The translations under genes were made by a program, and so were the position numbers. A DNA stretch of 6,213 nt from Oscillospiraceae bacterium (GTDB taxonomy: Bacteria > Bacillota > Clostridia > Oscillospirales > Oscillospiraceae), in contig JAEFAK010000106.1 in NCBI GenBank assembly GCA_016287555.1, positions 1-6,213 on the forward strand, given 5' to 3'. The notes beneath the pieces are model-generated. The model saw only the letters and a list, made by a program, of their open reading frames with translations, searched no databases and was not told the DNA's origin. Positions 1 through 5,473 of this stretch are shown here, one piece after another. Numbering within the stretch: position 1 is the first letter of the stretch; every line of letters begins with the position of its first letter.

Positions 1-1555
1 TGATGTCGTTTATCTCACACGCTTCCAGCGTCTCGACTACGATCGACTTCATGTCGTTTATCAGTTCCTCGGACTCCTTGACGTAGACAAAGCCGCGCGT
101 GATGATATCGGGCCCGGAAAGCAGGCTGTTGTCCTCGCTGTTGAGGCTGATGACGACGGCTATCATGCCGTCCTGCGCAAGATGCTGTCTGTCGCGCAGG
201 ACGACGCTTCCGACGTCGCCCATGCCGGTCCCGTCGACGAGGACGCGGCCGGAGGGTATCGTCTGCCCGAACCTGATGCTCTTCTTCGTGACCTCGACCG
301 TCCTGCCTATCTCGGTTATGAGCGTGTTTTCCGGCGGGATGCCGACCTCGGCCGCCAACGCCGCATGGGCTCGCAGATGCCTCTGCTCTCCGTGGATCGG
401 CAGGAAGAATTTCGGCTTTACCAGCGCGAGGAGCATTTTCTGCTCCTCCTGGCAGGCGTGACCGGAGACGTGAAGATCGCTGTCGATGCTGCGGTAGAGC
501 ACCTCGGCGCCGCGGCGGAAAAGCTCGTTTATGAGTCTGCTGACCGTCTTCTCGTTGCCGGGGACGGCGGACGCAGAAATTATGACGCGGTCTCCCGCTC
601 CGATATCTACATACTTGTGCCCGGAAAAGGCCATGCGGTAGAGAGCGGACATGCTCTCGCCCTGGCTTCCGGTCGTTATGACGCAGATCTTGTTCGGCGG
701 CAGGTTTTTAAGCTGCCCGAGGTCTGCCAGCGTGTTTGCGGGAACGTTTATATAACCGAGCTCCTGCGCGACCTTGAGCATGTTCTCCATGCTGCGGCCC
801 GTCACGGCGACCCTGCGCCCGCAGGCGGCCGCCGCCTCGATTATCTGCTGTATCCTCGGCACGTTGGAGGCGAACGTCGTCACTATGACGCGCTTGTCGC
901 AGCCCTCGAAAAGCTTGCGAAGCCTGCGTCCGACTATCCTCTCGGAGGGAGAAAAGCCCGGATGCTCGGCGTTTGTGGAATCCGAGAGCATGAGCAGGAC
1001 GCCCTTTTTTCCCAGCTCGCCGAAGCGGGTCAGGTCCGTCATTTCGGAATTGACGGGCGTCGTGTCTATCTTGAAGTCGCCCGTGTGCACGACGGTGCCG
1101 ACGGGCGTGCCTATCGCGAGCGCTACAGCGCCCGAGATGGAGTGGTTGACATGGATGGGCTCTATGGTGAAAAGTCCGGCCTTGAAGCTCTTGCCGGGCT
1201 CCATTATCCTGATATCGGCTATGTCCAGAAGCTTGTTTTCCTCAAGCTTCTGCTTGACGAGGCCCGCCGTCATGGCGGTCGCGTATATGGGCGCGTTTAT
1301 ATCCTGCAGGACGTAGGGCAGAGCGCCTATGTGGTCCTCGTGCCCGTGTGTGAGGATTATGGCGCGCAGCTTGTCCCTGTTGCGGGAGATATACGCCGTA
1401 TTCGGAATGACGACGTCGACGCCGTACATCTCGCCGTCCGGGAAGCCCAGACCGCAGTCAACGACGATCATATCGCCCTTATATTCATATACCGTCAGGT
1501 TTTTACCGACCTCATCGAGCCCGCCCAAAGACGTAATTCTCAATTTTTCGGCCAT
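1..1555 (-). CDS. rnj: Ribonuclease J (metallo-beta-lactamase/beta-CASP RNase), 3' end cut by window
   Basis: RNase J is a cytoplasmic zinc-dependent enzyme with 5'-3' exonuclease and endonuclease activity, central to mRNA decay and rRNA maturation in Firmicutes. Translating the reverse strand gives 518 residues in one unbroken frame from an ATG preceded by AGGAG (1566-1562) six bases upstream. The metallo-beta-lactamase motif HGHEDH lies at residues 70-75, followed by an HVNHSISG segment (about 135-142) and VHTGDF with a metal-type His near 157. The beta-CASP region includes SDSTNAEHPGFSPSE (about 191-205), TTFASN and GRSMEN. SGHACQEEQ (about 364-372) and PIHGE (His about 388) follow, then GPDIITRGFVY near 482. 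Residue order matches Bacillus RnjA throughout. Bacillus RnjA is about 555 residues long, so roughly the last 40 residues of the C-terminal domain and the stop lie outside the window. The gene starts 27 bp after recR and is probably cotranscribed with it. RnjA versus RnjB paralogy cannot be settled here. Confidence 0.96.
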   Translation of the reverse strand, partial: MAEKLRITSLGGLDEVGKNLTVYEYKGDMIVVDCGLGFPDGEMYGVDVVIPNTAYISRNRDKLRAIILTHGHEDHIGALPYVLQDINAPIYATAMTAGLVKQKLEENKLLDIADIRIMEPGKSFKAGLFTIEPIHVNHSISGAVALAIGTPVGTVVHTGDFKIDTTPVNSEMTDLTRFGELGKKGVLLMLSDSTNAEHPGFSPSERIVGRRLRKLFEGCDKRVIVTTFASNVPRIQQIIEAAAACGRRVAVTGRSMENMLKVAQELGYINVPANTLADLGQLKNLPPNKICVITTGSQGESMSALYRMAFSGHKYVDIGAGDRVIISASAVPGNEKTVSRLINELFRRGAEVLYRSIDSDLHVSGHACQEEQKMLLALVKPKFFLPIHGEQRHLRAHAALAAEVGIPPENTLITEIGRTVEVTKKSIRFGQTIPSGRVLVDGTGMGDVGSVVLRDRQHLAQDGMIAVVISLNSEDNSLLSGPDIITRGFVYVKESEELINDMKSIVVETLEACEINDI

Positions 1556-1582
1556 TTTTTACTCCTTTTTGCTTATGGTTTT

Positions 1583-2182
1583 TTACATTTCCGTTCTGCC
1601 TTCGATCGCGTGCAGGAGCGTCGCGTCGTCGGCAAATTCGAGATTGCTGCCTGCGGGCAGGCCGTAGGCAATTCTTGATACTTTTATCCCGAGCGGCTTG
1701 ATAAGGCGGGATATGTACATTGCCGTCGCCTCGCCCTCGGTGTCCGTATTCGTCGCCATTATGACTTCCCTGACCTTCCCGTCTGAAAGGCGCGCCAGAA
1801 GCTGCTTGACGGTTATGTCGTCGGGTCCTATGCGGTTCATGGGAGAAAGCACGCCGTGGAGAACGTGGTAAAGCCCGTTATACTCCCTGCCGCGCTCCAT
1901 GGCGACGACGTCCTTCGGATCCGTCACGACGCAGATGACGGTGTCGTCGCGGCGGGAGGCGGAGCAGATCGGGCATATGTCCGAGTCGGTCAGATTCTGG
2001 CAGACAGTGCAGCGGCGCACGGTGCGCTTTGCCTCGCGGATAGCGTCGGCAAAGGCCTCGGCCTCCGCGTCGGGCAGACCGAGCACGTAGAAAGCCATCC
2101 TCTGCGCTGATTTTCTGCCTACGCCGGGCAGAGCGGCAAATTTCTCGACGAGCACGTCGAGCGGTCTCGGAAAAACGTTCAT
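1583..2182 (-). CDS. recR: Recombination mediator RecR
   Basis: RecR works with RecO, and in some species RecF, to load RecA onto single-stranded DNA at gaps during recombinational repair. The 199-residue product has the usual family length. It opens with the helix-hairpin-helix segment LPGVGRKSAQRMAF (about 18-31). A four-cysteine zinc finger follows (C58, C61, C70, C73). The Toprim domain begins at VICVVTDPKDVVAMER (about 82-97) and includes YHVLHGVLSPMNRIGPDDI, and ATNTDTEGEATAMYI (about 143-157). The C-terminal GLPAGSNLEFAD (about 174-185) is the typical end motif. The ATG overlaps the rpe stop as ATGA, with the weak purine stretch GGAAACAGAG just upstream, so translational coupling to rpe is likely. 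In many Firmicutes recR lies after dnaX and ybaB/yaaK instead, so this position is less usual. Identification is secure. Confidence 0.97.
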   Translation of the reverse strand: MNVFPRPLDVLVEKFAALPGVGRKSAQRMAFYVLGLPDAEAEAFADAIREAKRTVRRCTVCQNLTDSDICPICSASRRDDTVICVVTDPKDVVAMERGREYNGLYHVLHGVLSPMNRIGPDDITVKQLLARLSDGKVREVIMATNTDTEGEATAMYISRLIKPLGIKVSRIAYGLPAGSNLEFADDATLLHAIEGRTEM

Positions 2183-2868
2183 CTCTGTTTCCTGCCGCCT
2201 CGCGCGGCCTCCTCCGCATTCTTTCTGAGAAGGGCTATACGCCCTCCCCTGTCCACGGCCTTGAAAACGTCGCTCCCGGCGACGAGGACGTTCGCCCCCG
2301 CGGCGGCGGCAAGCTTCGCCGTCTCGGGATTGATCCCGCCGTCGACCTCCAATTCACAGTCAAGTCCGCGTTCGTCTATCCAGCCGCGAATGATCCTTAT
2401 CTTATCGAGCATGTCCTCCATGAAGGACTGACCGCCGAAGCCGGGCTCGACCGTCATCAGCAGAACGAGGGAGACGTCGTCCAGATACGGCAGAACAGCC
2501 TCCGCAGGGGTCTTGGGCTTGAGCGTTACGGCGGCGCGCCTTCCGAGCTCGAGCGTCCTGTCCACCGCGGACCTGATGTTCTCCGGAGTATCGGACTCGA
2601 CGTGGACGTTTATTATATCCGCTCCGTTTTTCGAAAAAGCGTCGATATAACGGACGGGACGGTCTATCATCAGATGCACGTCCAGGATCATATCCGTCGC
2701 CTTGCGGACTGAACTCAGGACCGGGATACCTATCGAGATATTCGGGACGAACTCGCCGTCCATGACGTCGAAGTGGAGATAGTCGGCGCCGCCGCGCCTG
2801 ACGTCCTCTATGTCCTCTCCCAGCCTCGCGAAATCCGCGGACAGTATCGACGGAGCGATCTTTATCAT
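2179..2868 (-). CDS. rpe: Ribulose-phosphate 3-epimerase
   Basis: Rpe interconverts D-ribulose 5-phosphate and D-xylulose 5-phosphate in the pentose phosphate pathway, using a metal-dependent TIM barrel in the cytoplasm. The 229-residue product shows the family signatures in order: IAPSILSADF (4-13), HFDVMDGEFVPN (32-43, metal and catalytic His32/Asp34), DVHLMI (63-68, His65), MTVEPGFGGQSF (138-149, phosphate-binding loop), VDGGIN (175-180, catalytic Asp176) and VAGSDVF (196-202). I chose the ATG at 2868 because the conserved MIKIAPSILS begins there and AGGGGGAAAG lies just upstream. The frame stays open back to 2997, but that extension has no family resemblance. The length is close to the usual 215-225, with a short Arg/Lys-rich tail. 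It is the first gene after the promoter at 3013-2986 and overlaps recR by 4 bp. Confidence 0.97.
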   Translation of the reverse strand: MIKIAPSILSADFARLGEDIEDVRRGGADYLHFDVMDGEFVPNISIGIPVLSSVRKATDMILDVHLMIDRPVRYIDAFSKNGADIINVHVESDTPENIRSAVDRTLELGRRAAVTLKPKTPAEAVLPYLDDVSLVLLMTVEPGFGGQSFMEDMLDKIRIIRGWIDERGLDCELEVDGGINPETAKLAAAAGANVLVAGSDVFKAVDRGGRIALLRKNAEEAARGGRKQR

Positions 2869-2985
2869 TTTTCTTTCCCCCTGCCCGCTTCCACGGCCGC
2901 GTCGGGACGGCCTCACGGGGCATGATATGGTCTGCAGCCGGCACACGGGAACATATACTATGCCAGCATACAAAAATACATATAT
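2869..2985 (-). other. Leader of the rpe-recR-rnj transcript
   Basis: If transcription starts around 2979, about 110 untranslated bases precede rpe. The early part is AT-rich. The later part is GC-rich and can form at least one short stem on the transcript, GGCCG-N8-CGGCC. Two tiny ATG-started frames occur, of 7 and 13 codons, but neither has a Shine-Dalgarno sequence, so I do not call them genes. I see no riboswitch consensus and no T-box. This is an inferred leader, not a demonstrated one. Confidence 0.4.
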
Positions 2986-3013
2986 ATTGTATACCACAGG
3001 GCGAATATGTCAA
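2986..3013 (-). promoter_or_regulatory. Sigma-A-type promoter for rpe-recR-rnj
   Basis: On the reverse strand a perfect -35 box TTGACA (3013-3008) is followed after 16 bases by TACAAT (2991-2986), a one-mismatch -10 box. The -35 box overlaps the TGA stop codon of the Clp N-domain gene (3012-3010). The rpe operon therefore has its own promoter and can be expressed independently of the upstream gene. An inverted repeat, ATACAA-N13-TTGTAT (2968-2992), covers the -10 box and the likely start site. Confidence 0.75.
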
Positions 3014-3504
3014 GATTTATTATTTCTTGAGGGGCATGAATAGTTGCTTCCGGCGCTTGAAGAGAGTACCTCCGCACAGAGCGCAGGCTCTCCGCCTGAT
3101 CCGTGAAGCAGCTTTGCCGCCGTGCAGTCCGGCTCGGAAAGGATGCCGAGCAGCAGATGCCCGGCTCCGACGCTTGCCATACCGCGCTTTGCCGCCTCCT
3201 GCGCTGCGCGGGATACTATCCTTCGGCAGCTGAAGCTGAGCCCTTGAGAAGGGAGCTCCCCTGCGCTCCCCTTTACCGCGCAGGCCGTCACGCGGTCGGA
3301 TAGGCTTTCTGCCGTAATCCCGAGTTGTGAAAGCCGCATCGATACGGAGCTGTTTTCATCCCGCATCAGCCCGACGAGCAGATGCTCGCTGCCGACGCAG
3401 GAGGAGCCGAGCTCGGCTGCGAAAGAGAACGCCTCGCAGAGAGCTTTCCGTGCAGTAGCCGTCAGTTTTTCCGCTTTTTTCAATCCGTATCTCGCTCCCT
3501 TCAC
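3010..3504 (-). CDS. Stand-alone Clp N-terminal (Clp-R repeat) domain protein
   Basis: The product resembles only the N-terminal adaptor/substrate-docking domain of ClpC/ClpA-type unfoldases and has no AAA+ module. It has two Clp-R repeats. Repeat 1 covers about residues 14-73 with VGSEHLLVGL at 37-46. Repeat 2 covers about 90-147 with VGAGHLLLGI at 112-121. A GSAGELPSQG linker separates them, and a Ser/Asn/Lys-rich tail of about 15 residues ends the protein. No Walker A motif, signal peptide or membrane segment is visible. Seven cysteines in 164 residues is a high count. The listed start is a GTG with no clear Shine-Dalgarno sequence. A TTG at 3483 has AAGGGAG (3501-3495) 11 bases upstream and would give 157 residues starting at KKAEKLTATARKAL, so the true start is uncertain. 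From the known role of this domain it could bind a Clp adaptor or substrate, or act as a decoy or adaptor itself. That is inference. Confidence 0.85.
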   Translation of the reverse strand: MKGARYGLKKAEKLTATARKALCEAFSFAAELGSSCVGSEHLLVGLMRDENSSVSMRLSQLGITAESLSDRVTACAVKGSAGELPSQGLSFSCRRIVSRAAQEAAKRGMASVGAGHLLLGILSEPDCTAAKLLHGSGGEPALCAEVLSSSAGSNYSCPSRNNKS

Positions 3505-3535
3505 GCCGATTTTTATCGTACTTTTTTGATATCAA

Positions 3536-3569
3536 CTTTCAGTATAGGGCTGAAAGGGCGAGAAACCGC
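3536..3569 (-). promoter_or_regulatory. Possible promoter and overlapping operator of the Clp N-domain gene
   Basis: A reverse-strand TATACT (3546-3541) is a fair -10 box, placed 36 bases before the GTG start. The -35 region 17 bases upstream (GCGGTT, 3569-3564) matches poorly, so an activator or another sigma factor may be involved, or this may not be the promoter. A perfect 7-bp inverted repeat, CTTTCAG-N7-CTGAAAG (3536-3542 and 3550-3556), straddles the -10 box, as a repressor operator would. Confidence 0.35.
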
Positions 3570-3586
3570 GAGAAAACCGACGAAAA
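3553..3586. repeat. Four phased A-tracts, 10-bp spacing
   Basis: Runs of A begin at 3553, 3563, 3573 and 3583 (AAA, AAA, AAAA, AAAA), exactly 10 bp apart. They lie in near-repeats of the form GGGCTGAAA, GGGCGAGAAA, CCGCGAGAAAA and CCGACGAAAA. A-tracts in phase with the DNA helix bend DNA. They lie about 27-60 bp upstream of the ferredoxin -35 box, so a promoter-stimulating curved or UP-like element is a reasonable inference. Confidence 0.55.
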
Positions 3587-3612
3587 TTTACACTAAGTAA
3601 ATAATATTTCAT

Positions 3613-3640
3613 TTGCAAATCATGAAAAGTATGTTATCAT
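3613..3640 (+). promoter_or_regulatory. Promoter of the ferredoxin gene, extended -10
   Basis: A -35 box TTGCAA (3613-3618) and a -10 box TATCAT (3635-3640) are separated by 16 bases. The -10 box is preceded by TG at 3632-3633, the extended -10 motif. Transcription should start near 3646-3648, giving a leader of under 30 bases that contains the GGAGG site. The -35 box lies inside the palindrome ATTTGCAAAT (3611-3620). A one-mismatch copy, ATCTGCAAAT, lies at 3643-3652 over the start site. Confidence 0.7.
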
Positions 3641-3660
3641 TTATCTGCAAATAAACATAC

Positions 3661-3677
3661 GGAGGTTAACAACAGTG
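3661..3677 (+). promoter_or_regulatory. Ribosome binding site and GTG start of the ferredoxin gene
   Basis: A strong GGAGG at 3661-3665 is followed by nine bases and the GTG at 3675. This start gives MAYKINPETC, which lines up with the N-terminus of mature clostridial ferredoxins (AYKI...), and no in-frame ATG exists, so the GTG start is well supported. Confidence 0.85.
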
Positions 3678-3848
3678 GCTTACAAGATCAATCCCGAGAC
3701 TTGCGTACAGTGCGGCGCCTGCCAGGCTAACTGCCCTGTCGACTGCATCAAGGAAGAAGCCGGCCAGTACGTCATCGACGCCGATTCCTGCGTCGATTGC
3801 GGCACCTGCGAGGCCAACTGCCCCGTCGGAGCGGCTTCCGCCGAATAA
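3675..3848 (+). CDS. 2[4Fe-4S] clostridial-type ferredoxin
   Basis: This is a small cytoplasmic low-potential electron carrier that serves enzymes such as pyruvate:ferredoxin oxidoreductase, hydrogenase or Rnf-type complexes in anaerobes; the partners here are unknown. The 57-residue product carries two CxxCxxCxxxCP motifs: C10, C13, C16, C20 and C39, C42, C45, C49. By the family rule, C10/C13/C16/C49 hold one cluster and C20/C39/C42/C45 the other. Length and sequence (MAYKI start, YVIDADSCVDCGTCEANCPVGA end) are very close to Clostridium pasteurianum ferredoxin. One difference is a ninth cysteine, C24, in CPVDCIK, where the C. pasteurianum protein has Ala. The gene has its own promoter and terminator, so it is probably expressed alone and strongly. 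Its frame starts with GTG and is too short for many gene finders. The identification is very sure. Confidence 0.97.
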   Translation: MAYKINPETCVQCGACQANCPVDCIKEEAGQYVIDADSCVDCGTCEANCPVGAASAE

Positions 3849-3861
3849 GGTACAGCTTAAG

Positions 3862-3899
3862 AGGTAAAAGTTCGGAGCTTCTTCCGAACTTTTATCTTT
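3862..3899 (+). terminator. Rho-independent terminator after ferredoxin
   Basis: A perfect 12-bp stem pairs TAAAAGTTCGGA (3865-3876) with TCCGAACTTTTA (3883-3894) around a 6-base loop. G-U, G-C and A-U pairs extend it outward to 3862/3897. The downstream U-run is short (TCTTTA), but the 3' arm itself ends in UUUUA. It starts 14 bp after the stop codon and probably ends the monocistronic ferredoxin transcript. Confidence 0.75.
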
Positions 3900-3904
3900 A
3901 TATC

Positions 3905-3919
3905 CGGAAATCATTTCCG
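3905..3919. repeat. 15-bp palindrome upstream of the methyltransferase gene
   Basis: CGGAAAT-C-ATTTCCG is a perfect 7-bp inverted repeat around one central base. It lies between the ferredoxin terminator and the TTG start at 3942. The one-base centre suits a dimeric DNA-binding protein better than an RNA hairpin. I found no convincing promoter in this 43-bp gap. TATATC at 3899-3904 is only a weak -10 candidate. Confidence 0.4.
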
Positions 3920-3930
3920 CAATACCGATC

Positions 3931-3944
3931 GGAGGCGCGTTTTG
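3931..3944 (+). promoter_or_regulatory. Ribosome binding site deciding a TTG start
   Basis: GGAGG at 3931-3935 is followed by six bases and TTG at 3942. The first in-frame ATG is at residue 26, inside the conserved N-terminal region, so the TTG is the supported start. Confidence 0.8.
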
Positions 3945-4598
3945 GCCGAGGAGATATATAAGGGCGGACCTCTCTATAAGCACGCGGAGGGCGTTTTCAA
4001 GCCGGGAGCGGATTCCATGCTGCCGGCCGGCTTCGTGCGCACCGGCAGGCTCAGGCGCTTTTGCGACGCAGGCTGCGGAGGCGGGATCATAACCCTCATG
4101 CTGCTCGCGCGCGTACCGGAGGCAGAGGCGGTCTCGATAGATATATCGGAAGACGCCGCCGCGCTCTGCCGGGAAAACCTTGCGCTCAACGGCATGTCCG
4201 GCAAGGTCGTCTGCGGGGATCTGCGCGAATACCGCGCTCTTTTCGAGGCGGGCTCCTTCGATCTGGTCGTCTCCAATCCGCCGTACTTCGTCCCCGGGCG
4301 CGGAAAGGCCCCGCAGGAAGCTTTTGAAAACGCTGCGAGAGCCGAGGCCTTTCTCTCGCTGCGCGAGCTATGCGAGGCGGCGGCGTATATGCTGAAAAAC
4401 CGCGGGAAGCTCTGCCTCGTATACAGGCCGGAGCGCCTGAGCGAGCTTTTCTGCGCCATGTCCGCCTGCGGGATCGAGCCGAAGCGGCTGCAGCTTTGCG
4501 CGGCGTCCTACGAGGCCGCCCCATCCCTCGTTCTCGTCGAGGGCGTGCGCGGCGCGGCTCCCGGGCTGACGATGGAAAAGCCCTTACTGATAAAATGA
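3942..4598 (+). CDS. yabB: TrmN6/YabB-type tRNA adenine-N6 methyltransferase
   Basis: This is a class I SAM-dependent N6-adenine methyltransferase. E. coli family member TrmN6 (YfiC) methylates A37 of tRNA1(Val); the exact target here is inferred. The 218-residue product has the SAM-binding motif DAGCGGGIITLML (42-54), an acidic SIDIS at the end of strand 2 (Asp67), GDL (Asp93) and the catalytic NPPY (112-115) typical of N6-adenine enzymes. The later YRPERLSEL and GIEPKRLQL match Bacillus YabB, as does LVLVEGVRG before the C-terminus. It is shorter than Bacillus YabB (about 247): it ends soon after GLTMEKPLLIK and lacks the usual last 20 or so residues, with a brief N-terminus as well. The active-site motifs are complete, so I do not consider it broken. 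It starts with TTG. rsmI follows after 16 bp, the same order as yabB...yabC (rsmI) in Bacillus, which supports the call. Confidence 0.88.
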   Translation: MAEEIYKGGPLYKHAEGVFKPGADSMLPAGFVRTGRLRRFCDAGCGGGIITLMLLARVPEAEAVSIDISEDAAALCRENLALNGMSGKVVCGDLREYRALFEAGSFDLVVSNPPYFVPGRGKAPQEAFENAARAEAFLSLRELCEAAAYMLKNRGKLCLVYRPERLSELFCAMSACGIEPKRLQLCAASYEAAPSLVLVEGVRGAAPGLTMEKPLLIK

Positions 4599-4614
4599 CC
4601 CATCGGAGGAAATA

Positions 4615-5457
4615 ATGGCAGGAACTCTTTACCTTGTGCCGACCCCGCTCGGCAACCTCGGCGATATCAGCAGACGTCAGGCCGAAACTCTCGCTTCCGT
4701 CGATTTCATCGCCGCAGAGGATACCAGAGTCAGCATAAAGCTTCTCAATCACCTTGAGATAAAAAAGCCCATGCTCAGCTATCACGAGCACAACAAGGCG
4801 GGCGGAGGCGTCCGCATACTCGAAAAGCTGCTCGCGGGCGAAAGCTGCGCCCTCGTCACCGACGCCGGGACTCCCGCCATAAGCGACCCCGGCGAGGATC
4901 TCGTGCGCCTTGCCGCCGAAAGCGGCGTCGAAGTCGTTTCCATCCCGGGCCCCTGCGCAGCGATAACCGCGCTCGCCGCATCGGGTATGCCGACGGGCCG
5001 CTTCACGTTCGAGGGCTTTCTCTCCGTCGCCGGCAAGAGCCGCCGCGAGAGGCTCGAAGAGCTCAAAGGCGAACGCCGCACGATGATATTTTACGAAGCC
5101 CCGCACAAGCTCGTCGGCACTCTGCAGGATATGCTGGAAGCCTGGGGCGACCGCGCTCTGTGCGTTGCGCGCGAGATGACCAAGCTCAATGAAGAGATCG
5201 TCCGCACTTCCCTTTCAGGCGCGCTCGCGCGCTATACCGAAGCGGCGCCTAGGGGCGAATTCGTTCTGATCATAGCGGGCGCCGAGCCGGAGACGCCTAA
5301 AGCGACGATGGAAGACGCCCTTGCCCGCGTCGAAGCACTGCGTGCTCAGGGGATGCGCCTCAAGGAGGCGTCCAGAGCGGCCGCGGCGGAGACAGGACTT
5401 TCAAGAAACGAAATATACAATGCCGCCCTCCGGGGATCCGGGGACGGCACTGACTGA
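4615..5457 (+). CDS. rsmI: 16S rRNA (cytidine(1402)-2'-O)-methyltransferase RsmI
   Basis: RsmI transfers a methyl group from SAM to the 2'-OH of C1402 in the 16S rRNA decoding centre, acting on the 30S subunit in the cytoplasm. The 280-residue protein has the usual family length and belongs to the tetrapyrrole-methylase fold. Motifs in order are LYLVPTPLGNLGDIS (5-19), AAEDTR (33-38), LSYHEHN (54-60), VTDAGTPAISDPG (81-93, SAM/substrate loop), IPGPCAAITAL (110-120), FEGFL (132-136) and FYEAPHK (159-165). CVAREMTKLNEE and GEFVLII follow. The C-terminal 50 residues form a helical tail ending in a GLSRNEIYNAAL segment. A GGAGGA at 4605-4610 stands four bases before the ATG. It is 16 bp downstream of the methyltransferase gene and almost certainly cotranscribed with it. 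The identification is secure. Confidence 0.97.
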   Translation: MAGTLYLVPTPLGNLGDISRRQAETLASVDFIAAEDTRVSIKLLNHLEIKKPMLSYHEHNKAGGGVRILEKLLAGESCALVTDAGTPAISDPGEDLVRLAAESGVEVVSIPGPCAAITALAASGMPTGRFTFEGFLSVAGKSRRERLEELKGERRTMIFYEAPHKLVGTLQDMLEAWGDRALCVAREMTKLNEEIVRTSLSGALARYTEAAPRGEFVLIIAGAEPETPKATMEDALARVEALRAQGMRLKEASRAAAAETGLSRNEIYNAALRGSGDGTD

Positions 5458-5473
5458 ACCCTTTTGAGTTTTC

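Noticed and set aside
182..1678. 498-codon open frame on the + strand opposite rnj
   Set aside because: It is a shadow caused by the GC-rich codon pattern of rnj. The protein resembles no known family and the rnj frame carries every RNase J motif in order.
2869..2979. Riboswitch, T-box or leader peptide upstream of rpe
   Set aside because: No T-box sequence or known aptamer core is visible. The two tiny ATG frames have no ribosome binding site and no run of a single amino acid codon that would indicate attenuation.
2869..2997. 43-residue N-terminal extension of rpe from a GTG at 2997
   Set aside because: It precedes the conserved MIKIAPSILS start, lacks family similarity, would begin right at the -10 box of the promoter and has no ribosome binding site, whereas 2868 has AGGGGG just upstream.
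2402..3013. 203-codon frame on the - strand overlapping rpe
   Set aside because: It is an alternative frame of the rpe coding sequence, Arg-rich, without domains.
3599..3660. AT-rich palindromes near fdx as a mobile element end or att site
   Set aside because: No integrase or transposase is nearby, there are no flanking direct repeats, and the palindromes fit promoter and operator positions better.
3505..3674. CtsR heptad or CIRCE operator near the Clp N-domain gene
   Set aside because: The A-tract repeats resemble heptads at first glance, but no tandem GGTCAAA or CIRCE inverted repeat is present.
4186..5106. 306-codon open frame on the - strand opposite yabB and rsmI
   Set aside because: It spans two well-supported genes and their junction, is Arg/Ala-rich and shows no recognisable domain, so it is a shadow.
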